In this document: positions 1 to 8,899 of the stretch, in pieces
Numbering within the stretch: the first letter of the stretch is position 1
How the letters are laid out: the number at the start of each line of letters is the position of its first letter
From: Conidiobolus incongruus B7586
Lineage: Eukaryota; Entomophthoromycota; Entomophthoromycetes; Entomophthorales; Conidiobolaceae
Direction: 5' to 3'
NCBI GenBank assembly: GCA_000697335.1
Contig: JNEM01007860.1
Span: 1 to 13,604, forward strand
DNA: 13,604 nucleotides
Position numbers and translations under genes: made by a program
The notes under the pieces: model-generated
The model's database searches: none
The model's input: the letters and a program-made list of their open reading frames with translations, nothing else
What the model was told of the DNA's origin: nothing

Positions 1-1850
1 TAATATAAATTATTTTTTTAAATTTTGATAAATTTTAAATAATTTCTTCTTTAGTTTAAAATGATTTTTTTTAATTATAAATAATTAATTTGAATACAAT
101 ATTATTAATAAAAGCTATTTATAAATTTTATATATTTTAAAAAATTTATAGTTAAGTTTTATTATTATTAGAAAAAACTTTTGATCAATATTAATTAATT
201 TAAATATTATTAAATTCAAAAAATAAAATTTTAAAAATAAATTTTTTAATAAAAAATATATATTAATAAGGATAGTATAAAAATATATACTTTTATATTT
301 ATTTTATGTCTATTTTTCTTAATTATATAATTTATTTGAAAAATCAAATAAATCAAAATTTTCTTATTTTTTAATTCTAAAGTAATAGAATATTAGGTGA
401 TTATATATAAATTCACAAATTTTTTAATTTACTAATTAATTGTTAAATAAGATATTGAGTTCAGAATAGAGTTTAAATATATATATTCTTTGATTTATTT
501 TATGCTTAATTTATTTCATAATATTAATAAAATATTTCATTAATCAAAAATTAAAAATTATGATGTTTTTTTATTTTCAAATAATAAAAATTTTAAACTT
601 GGTGATTTGTCTTGTTAAAAGTAAAATATTTTGATATATTCTATAATAAATAAAAAAGTTAATATAGCAATATATATACCTTAGTAATATTAATATAATT
701 CATTCTTTATCAGTGTGACAATTATAAAATAAATAAAATATGATTTGTTGGTTTTATATTTAATAATCATAATAAAGAAAAATTATTTTTAGACAAAAAT
801 ATAGAATCAAGAATAAATAATATATAATAATGTGAGTATAATAATTGTGATATTGTAATAAGTAAAATCACTAATCGATTCATAATATTATTAAATTTAT
901 ATCTTTATTTGATAATTTTTACTTAAACCATATATATATATATATTCTGAAATATTAAAAAAGATTTTAAAATAAAGAAAAATAACAGCTTAAATTATTT
1001 GATTTATTCATTAAATACTTACTCACTATTACTATCATATTAAAAATATTAAAATTTTTTAATTCAAAATAATTTTTCAATGATAATATTAAGTTCCAAA
1101 TATCAAATGCTTAATTCATTGATATTTCTTTCATACCATTTAAATTTCAAATTTTTATATTCTTAAATGTCATAACTAACAATTGATTATAATGTAAGAT
1201 ATCATTATTATAAATATTATGACATATTTTGAAATTATCTCAATCTATGTATTTGATTAATTCCTTTACATTCCTGTTTGATATTAAAGAATTTGATATT
1301 CTATATTAGTAAAATAATAAGTGAATAGATATCCATTTTTATATTGGATGAATTTCAATTGGGATAAATTAAGTTATAGTTTGAATAATTCGCAAAATTC
1401 AAACATATACTGATTTATCATAGTATAACTCCTTTTTAACATAATAAACCCCAATTTATATGCTAAAGAAATAATAATTGATATGAAAGATTTTGAAAAT
1501 AGAGTTAGGTTAATTTGAATTGAATCAATACAGATCAATATATTAGCTTGAATACAATCTGAATTTATACTATACATACTATTAAGTGAATATTATTTTT
1601 TTATTTGGAATATTATGTATGATCATATTTGGATAAAAAGCTAAAATTGGAATTTTAAAATAAAAATAAAAATAATTATAATTATGTTAACTTGATATTA
1701 TTAAAACAGAGATCCAAAGTAACGTTTTATCAAAAGTCTATTAATTTTAATCTCATTTTGTCAAAAATTACAAATACATCATATATCCTAAATCATAATT
1801 CATCAAAGATATTCTGTGTTAATTAAAAAGATCATATATTCAACAAAGAT
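1..1850. other. AT-rich gene-free tract (left flank)
   Basis: This stretch is extremely AT-rich: bases 241-300, for example, have only 4 G or C in 60. All frames are closed by frequent stops, and no protein domain, tRNA or terminal repeat was recognised. The longest open stretch, on the minus strand at 1374-1577, is biased towards AT-codon residues (Ile, Leu, Ser, Tyr, Asn) and matches no family I know. A few CpG dinucleotides survive, near 875, 1390 and 1721, unlike the retrotransposon further right. It could be old RIP-mutated repeat DNA or simply AT-rich intergenic DNA; the sequence does not decide. Confidence 0.6.
930..945. repeat. (TA)n microsatellite
   Basis: A perfect alternating AT/TA run of about 16 bases lies in the left AT-rich tract. 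It is a simple-sequence repeat with no evident function. Confidence 0.8.
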
Positions 1851-2019
1851 TGTCACCAAATTGACCAATCACAATCCATAGCAAAATTAATCATGGCCGC
1901 AAATTTGAAATGATTGAAATATTGATTGGATGAGAAAGGAGAATCATTCTAGTTAGTTTTTGGGCATTTAATTAATGCAAATCAGGGATTGGCTAACATG
2001 TGGCAGATCCCCACAAACA

Positions 2020-2039
2020 CCTGAACCAATATGTTCAGG
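2020..2039. promoter_or_regulatory. Perfect 7+7 inverted repeat (candidate operator)
   Basis: CCTGAAC at 2020-2026 and GTTCAGG at 2033-2039 are perfect reverse complements separated by six bases. The palindrome overlaps the last CCAAT box and ends five bases before the TATA box. Such dyads often bind dimeric regulators, but the half-site is not the common CGG of Zn2Cys6 proteins, and no regulator is assigned. Confidence 0.45.
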
Positions 2040-2043
2040 GATT

Positions 2044-2052
2044 TATATATAA
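2044..2052 (+). promoter_or_regulatory. TATA box
   Basis: TATATATAA lies about 100 bases upstream of the proposed start codon and just downstream of the CCAAT cluster. Transcription would be expected to begin roughly at 2070-2095. In AT-rich DNA a TATA string alone means little; its position within the promoter block is what supports it. Confidence 0.5.
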
Positions 2053-2080
2053 GTGTCTTTAACTCATTGCCAAACGAAGT

Positions 2081-2119
2081 ATGCTTAATCTAATCTTTAA
2101 AAATATTAACAAATTTTGA
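2081..2119 (+). other. Possible upstream ORF (12 codons)
   Basis: An ATG with A at position -3 opens a 12-codon frame ending in TGA at 2117-2119, between the TATA box and the proposed oxidase start. If transcription starts before 2081 it would be a uORF that could lower translation of the main frame. If transcription starts later it is not in the mRNA. No GT donor occurs between it and the main ATG, so it is unlikely to be a first coding exon. Confidence 0.3.
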
Positions 2120-2152
2120 TTTTAATAATTTTATTTATTTTAATTATTGATA

Positions 2153-3886
2153 ATGGTGAATTATTTCTATTTGATTTTAATCAAAAGTAATTATTATATT
2201 TATTATATGAAAAATTTGAATAATTAATATACAATTCTTATTTTAGATTTATTATCAATAAAATTTGAGTACCCTAACGAAGCTACAAGATATATAGAAG
2301 TAAATAGTTTAAATAATATTAAAATTGATTACGAAAATTTTAAATGGCCAGCTGATGAGAAATTGAGTTTAACTTTTTCAAAATGTAATAATCCCGATTT
2401 CACTAAAGAGATTTCTATTAATTCTATTCCGAGTCCGAGCGACTATAAAAACTCCTCGACGTACCCTAAAAAGTTCGTTTGGAACACCCCTTTACCTCAA
2501 AATATGTGGTATTTTTCAGGTCAATGCGTAAAACTTTGGAATTCCAAAAAGGAGCAATTGGCACAGAGCGCTCCTTTCGACCTTCATTTGAGTAAATTCA
2601 TAGGTGTTACGGACCAAGATTTTGTAGTATACGACGCCGTGAAGGAATATGAAAATGGGTTAATTCCTTTTGTAGTTGACGAACGCCCCAAGAAGGTGGG
2701 AATTATAGGTGGTGGTATTGCAGGAATGTTATCAGCTCTAATACTGGAACGTTTGAATTTGGGTTACTCTACAGAAATCCACGAGGTTAAAAATCGCTTG
2801 GGTGGCCGTATGGAAGCTTATAGATTTTATCGCAAGAACTCTGAAGGTCAAGATGAAGAAATAGCATTCTGTGACTTAGGTGCTCATTTCCTACCCCTAT
2901 TCAAATACACTAAAAATGGTATTAAGATTGATGTGAACCATGATTTGACTAGAAAGCTAGTTAATAAGTTGAATTACTTGAATCAAAATACTTCAATCCC
3001 CCAAATTGAATTGATTCCTGTGAATAATCCCCCAGATATTAGTCCCATGGCCCATAGAGGAGATGATCAATATAAAGATGGAATTGATTCATTTGTCAAT
3101 GCAATTTCTTTGAGAATGAAAAATGTTCACTACCATCATACAGTGAACAAGTTGGATTACCATGACGACAAAGTGGATATCCACTACCAGATTGGAGACA
3201 CTAAACACAATAAGAAGACTTATGACTATGCAATCGTAACCGCTCCTTTGACATCAGTACGCAAATGGGAACTTCCAGAATTCAGTAAAAACTTGACATA
3301 TATCATCCACAATCAAAAATACATGGAAATCTGTCATGTCGGATTACTATTCAATTACAAGTTTTGGCATAATAAGGAGACTGGTGATGATTCTAAGATT
3401 ATGGAAATCGGGTTATATTATAAGAATACCACCATGGATGGAGTAACCTTCCCAAGTTATGGTGATCCAGACAAGCCCATTGTAACAACTGTCGAATCTC
3501 ACTTCCAGCACGCCATCTTACATGGTAAGTCCAAACCTGAAGAGACTGCAGAGATCATTATCAAAGACCTCGAATCTATATTCGGAGATGTTGTAAGACC
3601 TGCATATGCTAATGAAATCGCTGTCAAATGCTGGCATGAAAGCGAATATGAGGGAGGTTTAGCAGATCTCAACATTACACCAGATCTCAATCGTCTAGAC
3701 GCCTATGCTCATATGGAGAAAAACATTGTATTTGCAGGGGAACATGCCGACTTCACACATGGCTGGATTGCGGGAGCACTTGCATCCGCGATTCGTGGAG
3801 TGACACAGATATTAGTGAAAGATGGATATATTACCGAAGCCAAGGAAATGAACGAAGAATGGAATGATCACTGGCACAGACTATAG
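2153..3886 (+). CDS. Flavin amine oxidase family protein (L-amino-acid oxidase-like), two exons
   Basis: This is an FAD-dependent oxidase of the flavin-containing amine oxidase superfamily, expected to oxidise an amine or amino acid with O2 to the imine and H2O2. The proposed CDS is join(2153-2186, 2247-3886), about 557 residues. The large open frame has no ATG before codon 48 after the TTG at 2363, yet it stays open back to 2228. A small exon from ATG 2153 (A at -3, G at +4) joins it in frame through a 60-base intron. Numbering from the TTG at 2363 (add 50 for the full model), the Rossmann FAD-binding motif GGGIAG is at 116-121, the RLGGRM motif at 145-150, and the C-terminal FAD-contacting block FAGEHADFTHGWIAGA at 457-472. 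No clear secretion signal is seen; the first residues are only a short hydrophobic run. The 160-residue segment before the Rossmann fold is long for the superfamily. The substrate is unknown. The frame is intact and CpG-containing, so it is probably functional. Confidence 0.85.
2187..2246 (+). other. Spliceosomal intron (60 bases)
   Basis: The donor GTAATT at 2187 is the only GT between the proposed exon 1 interior and the acceptor region that gives a workable join. The acceptor is the pyrimidine-rich TTCTTATTTTAG ending at 2246, the first AG after the donor. A branch-like TTAAT lies about 20 bases upstream of the acceptor. The intron contains in-frame stops, so it must be removed for the long frame to be reached from ATG 2153. 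The size is typical of filamentous fungi. Splicing splits one Asn codon (A|AT). Confidence 0.65.
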
Positions 3887-3950
3887 TTGATATTTTTTAC
3901 ATTTTTGTATATTGGTATTATAAAAAAAATCAAAGTATCAAAAAATATTA
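3887..3950 (+). terminator. Probable 3' UTR and polyadenylation region of the oxidase gene
   Basis: Directly after the TAG stop there is a T-rich run, then TTTTGTATATTGG, then an A-rich run with ATAAAAAAA around 3920-3930. This is the usual make-up of a fungal cleavage and polyadenylation region (T-rich and TA-rich efficiency elements followed by A-rich positioning elements). No canonical AATAAA was needed or found here, and the exact cleavage site cannot be placed. Confidence 0.4.
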
Positions 3951-5664
3951 ATTGAAGATATATTTATTTAGTTTTATTAACATTGATTTATAAATTGAAT
4001 ACAAAATTCAAGTCAATATTAATTCGAAAAAGATCAACACCGTTTATAACTTTATAAAAATACTTCTTTCATAATATAACTAAACTAAAACTAATCATAG
4101 TGAAATTTATTATATAATTCTTTATATGGTTCATTTATTATCAATTTTTTAAATTTAACAATTATTTAATAATTATATAATTACAACATCAATGAAACAA
4201 ATGTGAAGTATTATTAAATTAATGTTTCAGGTATTCTTAATAAGTTGTTGATACCAATAAATCGTCCACTCCATCTTGAATCACTCACTATGAGTGTCAA
4301 AATTTCACATGATATGCTGTGAAGTTGTTAAATATATTCAGATCTTTAGAGGTCTATATCTTTAAATTGTTATATTATAGATGTATGGGGGATATTAAAC
4401 AATGATAAAACTGAATCTTAAAATATCTCTATAAACATATGATAAATTAAATTTTTAACATAATATCAATGTAATCATAAACGTAAATTACAAACAAATT
4501 CATTCAAATCCTAGTAAAAATAAAATAAATATACTTTCAATAATAGTACTATGAAGTATATTTTTGAAACATTATTAAATGTTTTACTGACTAGCAAACA
4601 CACCAAATGGTAATTTGCAATAAATTATAATAATTTGAAACTTAAAAGTTTTTAATATTTTAAATTTAATCAAACTCTAATGGATAGCCATCGAACAAAT
4701 TAATAATAGAATATATAATAGTCCAATATGGCTCTTATTTAGCCCTGTTCTAACAGCAATCAGTTATCAATTTATATATATAAGTTTAGTTTTAATAAAA
4801 ATAATAATTAATGTTAGATAATATATATTTTGATATTGAGTTGTGAGCAATAAAGTCTTGGACTCAATTCAATTTTTTTGATTTCCTTAGCTATAGCATT
4901 TATGTATTTAATTTTGAAAACAATCAAAGCTATTCTCTTCCTAATTTATTACCTATATTAGGCTGATATCTTTTTTTATAACTTCAATTTAAAATTTTAA
5001 AGTGCCTCAAAGAATATTTCCTATTTAAAATTTAAGATAAATATTACATTTAGTAATAACTTTTAGTAATGAAAAAGTTTTAATTATAATTTAGTTACTT
5101 GCAATAACCAATATATAAAATATAGAAATTCTATATAGTATTTTCAAAATAATAATAAATTATATTAAGAATGGAAACTAGCTATATCTATAATTATTAT
5201 TTCAATATTAATTTTTTAGTTTAATAAAATAATTATTAAAAAAATGACTCATTAATATTATATCATATAGTCAAAAATTTTATATTTATATAAAAATTAT
5301 TATAATATGATTTTTTTTCATAATATATCTATCATATATCCTATTAATATGATATCCTATTTTTATTAATATGATAAATAAAATATGAATATCAAATAAT
5401 ATTTCAATAAATTAAGTAAAAACAAAATATTAATATTATAATTAATTAAAAAATTAATATTTTCCTTTATTATTACTATATAATCAAAAAAATAGGAAAT
5501 TTCTTAATTTCTAATTTTTCAAAATTATTATTAATATTAAATACAAAATAAATAAAAGAATATAGTTTTGAATTATATATATTTATATAATATTTTTTTT
5601 GATTAAAAAAATTATTTTTTAAAATTAATTGTTTAATTTATTTATATTTAAACTTAATAATAAT
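3951..5664. other. AT-rich intergenic tract between oxidase gene and LTR element
   Basis: No open frame of note and no recognisable gene. Bases 4180-4960 are somewhat more complex than the rest, with scattered CpG (near 4263, 4481 and 4690) and three short perfect inverted repeats at 4282-4296, 4304-4323 and 4745-4756. Bases 5000-5660 return to nearly pure A/T. The complex patch may be a worn gene or repeat remnant or a non-coding RNA; nothing in it matches a family I recognise. Confidence 0.5.
4282..4323. repeat. Two adjacent short inverted repeats
   Basis: CACTCA (4282-4287) and TGAGTG (4291-4296) form a 6+6 dyad with a three-base spacer. Eight bases later, TTCACA (4304-4309) and TGTGAA (4318-4323) form a second 6+6 dyad with an eight-base loop. 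Both are perfect and both sit in the least AT-rich part of the intergenic tract, where chance pairing is less favoured than in pure A/T. Function is unknown. Confidence 0.45.
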
Positions 5665-6099
5665 TATCAAAGGTTAATGCTAACAACAATGGGTTTTACA
5701 AGCTTAAATAAAGAATCACTAGTGGTAAACAATAAATTACCATAGAACTAAAAGAAATTATTGGGGTTTACTAAAGTAAGTGAAAATAATTTGCTATAAA
5801 TCAAGTTCTTTATATAAAGTAAATATCTCACACTTATCATAACTCAACATTTATGTGAAGGTTATAAGAAAAACTTAGAGACTATATATTTTTGAAAATA
5901 AAAATAGAAGATATGTTTATTAGTTTGTTTATGATAATCTTATATTAGGTTTTATTATTGATTTTTGTGGACATGAATAATTTACAAGCAAAAAGTAATA
6001 GAATCAATTAGTTTATAAGATGTAATATCTTTAATATAACTTTTTAAATCCTATAGTAATTGGAGTTTCTTAAGTAATTAATAAGATTATTCTCTATTA
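5665..6099 (-). repeat. Left LTR (3' LTR of the minus-strand element)
   Basis: It aligns end to end without gaps to 12298-12732 at a constant offset of 6633 bases. By hand count about 50 of 435 positions differ, roughly 88% identity. All but about four differences are transitions, mostly in CpA or CpT contexts on one strand or the other. The inner border is followed directly by a pyrimidine-rich tract, the plus-strand view of the polypurine tract. Confidence 0.9.
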
Positions 6100-6125
6100 A
6101 TACCTTTGTTTTATCTTTATTTATT
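6100..6125 (-). other. Polypurine tract of the LTR element
   Basis: Read on the minus strand this is an A/G-rich run lying immediately upstream of the 3' LTR, which is where LTR elements place the primer for plus-strand DNA synthesis. Its position exactly at the inner LTR border is the evidence; RIP has probably increased its A content. Confidence 0.55.
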
Positions 6126-6320
6126 TTGAATATAAAGGCAATAACTTAGAAACTTTACCTTTTAGGAATAGGTTGTATCTTATCTAAATAGCATTTATAA
6201 GTTAGTTTTATTTGATGAATGCTAAATAAGTATAACTAATGGTTAAAACTCTTAGGTTAAAATAAGGTTTCTTTAGCTATAATCTTCTATTTTTGAATTA
6301 ACTTATTAGTTTAGCAAGAT

Positions 6321-6465
6321 TATTTTTTGTGTTTTTTTTGTTTTATCATTTTTTTTATTTTTTTTTAAAAAAAATAGTAAATCAATAAAAAAAGATAAAA
6401 AAGATATAAAAAAAAATTAAAATAATAATAAAAAAAAGAAAAAAAAGAAAAAAAAATAAAGGAAA
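6321..6465. repeat. Low-complexity T-run/A-run switch
   Basis: A nearly pure T tract (about 6321-6366) changes abruptly into a nearly pure A tract (about 6367-6465) with a few G. The two halves could fold back on each other. It lies inside the element between the integrase trace and the 3' LTR. It may be a purine-rich, Lys/Glu-coding tail shifted towards A by RIP, or a later simple-sequence expansion. Confidence 0.6.
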
Positions 6466-7059
6466 AATGTAAACTAATATGAGGAGTATATAATAGAGGT
6501 GATTACTTATTTAATATAAAGTTGTTAATAATTCACCCACTTTCTATCCTTTTTAGGTTAGTTAGGTAAACTTATAAGGTATATGCCTTTTCCATTGTAA
6601 TCCCTAATAATATAGCTAAAGACTTAGTTGTTTACAAGCTTAAAATAGGGGGTACAAGTCTTCTTATAATTCTACCATATAACTTTATTTCTAGTGTAGT
6701 AAAGCTCTTTAACAAGTTAATCTTGATTATGCAGTTTTTTTTCTCAGATGATAACCTGATTAAAAAAGAAAAAATCTAGTTATTTGTCCTAAGGAAGTTT
6801 TTTCTACAAATCAAACAAAGCTTGTTTCTCAAACTTAGTTTGGTTAGGGTTAATATTATATATTATATAAAAGGGAGTGAGCCTTTCTAAACTTTTATAG
6901 GGACTTGTTCTATATACCCACATAATATCTATCAAAACTTTATCCCACTTTTAATTAGTTTTTTAAATAATTTTTTTAAAATTATTACATAAGGTTTGAT
7001 TTGTTCACTTGGTATAGCTGTTAAAGTTAGGGGTGTAAAGGGTTATTTTGATATATTTA

Positions 7060-7440
7060 GTTTTTAGCTAATTAAATATCTTATTAAAGATTTTTGTAGT
7101 GAAATATATTTTACAATTTAAGATTAGATACCAAGATGTTCTATAATTAGTGATAATATAGTAAAATAAATAAGTAGTAGTGGTAAAAGCAATGTAATTT
7201 TTTATTAAAACAGCTATTGCTTATTTGATAGTATATTCAGTAAACATAAGTATATATTTGTTACTAAAAGGAGTAGGGTTAAAAAGTTCTACAAAATCAA
7301 CTCTTTAATAGTTAAAGATCCCTGTAAGGGCAACCCAAATAACTTTATCAATTGTAAAAACACTAGGTTAGTTTTCTTTACATTAGGTGTAACTTTTACA
7401 ATAATCATTAATCTGTTCTTTTACTTTTAGCCATTAATAT
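7060..7440 (-). pseudogene. Integrase remnant of the Gypsy element
   Basis: Minus-strand translations here resemble two neighbouring parts of a retroviral-type integrase: the end of the zinc-binding domain, with a Cys-containing block followed by an FTIDKV-like stretch, and the start of the catalytic core, with an NKYIL...TEY...AIAV-like stretch that parallels the usual NKYIL..TDY..KW segment. The order relative to the reverse transcriptase is that of Ty3/Gypsy. The remnant is broken. Matches are by eye only, so exact limits are uncertain. Confidence 0.55.
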
Positions 7441-8258
7441 TAGAAACTAATCCTTTTATAGATAGTTTTCTAAAAGAAATACCCTTGTAGGTTATATACA
7501 CTCTTGAATAATACCTTCCTCTTACTTTTTAGAGGGATTTCTTTATAAAATTTAACATCAATTAGATTTACTACTCTGTGTATTTTTTTACCAATAAGCA
7601 TATAATTAAGGGTTTTATAACAAATTTCTTTTAAGCCTACATATATCTTACTATCTTAAACATTTCTAAGATAAATGATTATGTCAACTAAAAAGTTTTT
7701 ATATTTGTTGTAAAGTTAATTATATTTTTTTAGGGATTTTTATTATATAGACTTTGATTTTTAAATAGGATATAAAATCAACATTATAGTTTTTTAATCT
7801 AGTTTTATAGATTATAGTGAAATTAAAGTAAGAAAAGATTATCATCTAATAAAATTATTAAAGAGAAAGATTAAGTAATTACAAATAACCCTTAACAAAT
7901 ATATAATTAGTAAATATAGTAAAGTAGTGTTTAAGCAGATATAATTTAAAATACTTTATTACCTTTATAATTACTAAAGTTTTTTTTAGATAACTTTATG
8001 CTTTTCCTCTGTTGGATTTAAAGTTTTTAACTAAAATCAAACAAGGTGCTAATAGCTATTATTATTAAATTATTTTAATATAATACCTATAATATAGTTA
8101 GATAAGTTAATATTTAAAAAAAACTCCTTGTTATAATCTAAGTTTATTAAAACTAATCCCTAAAAGAGAATATTTTTCAAATCATGAAAAGCTAGTTTAT
8201 AAGTGTAGTTCTAATTAAAAAAGGTGTTTTTCTTAAGAAAATATATTAGTAGATAAGT

Positions 8259-8880
8259 TTAGCTAGAGTAGTTTTCTACAAATATATAGTAATAGCCTAT
8301 AAGTTTTAAAAAAGCATATATGCTTTTTATATCCTTAAAGAGAGTAAAGGCTCTAATTTTATCTAGAATATTTATATTAGTTTTAATCTTACTATTACTT
8401 ATAATATAACCTAGATATCTTAACTTAGAGAAATCAAATTGATATTTTTTTAAATTAATATATAAGTTAAATTTAAAAAAAGATTTAAATACTAAGTTCA
8501 AATGATATAGATAATTGTTCATAGATTTTAAATAGATGAGGATGTTGTTTAGGTACACAATTATAAATTTGTAAAGATATTATTATAAGATAATGTTTAT
8601 TATTTCTTAAAAGAATTCTAAAGTGTTATATACTTTAAATAATAACCTTTTATATTAAAATCATCTATTAAAAATGTTGAAAACAGTCTTTTCATAATTA
8701 CTTTCTTTAACTACTATTTAGTGATAATTTAACATTAAGTTAAATAAAGAAAAAACTTTTCTTTTTTGTTGTACATTTAAAACTTGCTATACTAAAGGTA
8801 ATGGATAAAGATTTTTTATATTAATATTATTATAGGGTTTAAAATTAACATATATTTATAATTTCTTTTTTTTTTAAAAT
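8259..8880 (-). pseudogene. Reverse transcriptase remnant of the Gypsy element
   Basis: This is the best-preserved coding trace of the element. At about 8690-8880 (minus) there are blocks like the Gypsy RT N-terminal half, with a YPLP-type motif and a KES..EKT-type motif. At 8259-8558 (minus) an open stretch of 99 codons follows, matching the C-terminal half in order: the catalytic YLDDILIY-type block, the LGY(I)IS-type block about 45 residues later, and the FL.L..YY..F...S block leading into RNase H. These are established Ty3/Gypsy signatures. The gene is broken in several places and cannot be functional. Confidence 0.85.
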
Positions 8881-8899
8881 GATTATTACTTTGAAATTT

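Larger units (their letters stand above)
1851..2080 (+). promoter_or_regulatory. Promoter of the flavin amine oxidase gene
   Basis: The base composition rises clearly here relative to the AT-rich DNA on the left. Four CCAAT-box cores are visible: 1865-1869 (+), 1925-1929 (ATTGG, minus orientation), 1988-1992 (ATTGG, minus orientation) and 2026-2030 (+). In fungi CCAAT is bound by the Hap/CBC complex, which is established for the motif, but use here is inferred. CCCCAC at 2009-2014 reads GTGGGG on the minus strand and fits the CreA/Cre1 carbon-repressor consensus SYGGRG; such short sites occur by chance. A TATA box follows at 2044-2052. The block points rightwards into the oxidase gene. Confidence 0.65.

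Noticed and set aside
1374-1577. Minus-strand open stretch of 67 codons
   Set aside because: It has AT-codon-biased composition, no recognisable domain, no promoter and no supporting intron structure. It looks like a chance frame.
2363-2365. TTG as the start codon of the oxidase
   Set aside because: Non-ATG initiation is unlikely in a fungal nuclear gene when the frame stays open upstream and a good ATG exon and intron are available.
3499-3690. Minus-strand open stretch of 63 codons inside the oxidase gene
   Set aside because: It is antisense to a well-supported coding exon and is explained as a shadow of that frame.
3903-3914. Near match to a Puf-protein site (TGTATATT) in the 3' UTR
   Set aside because: The final A of the UGUAnAUA consensus is missing and the DNA is AT-rich, so no claim is made.
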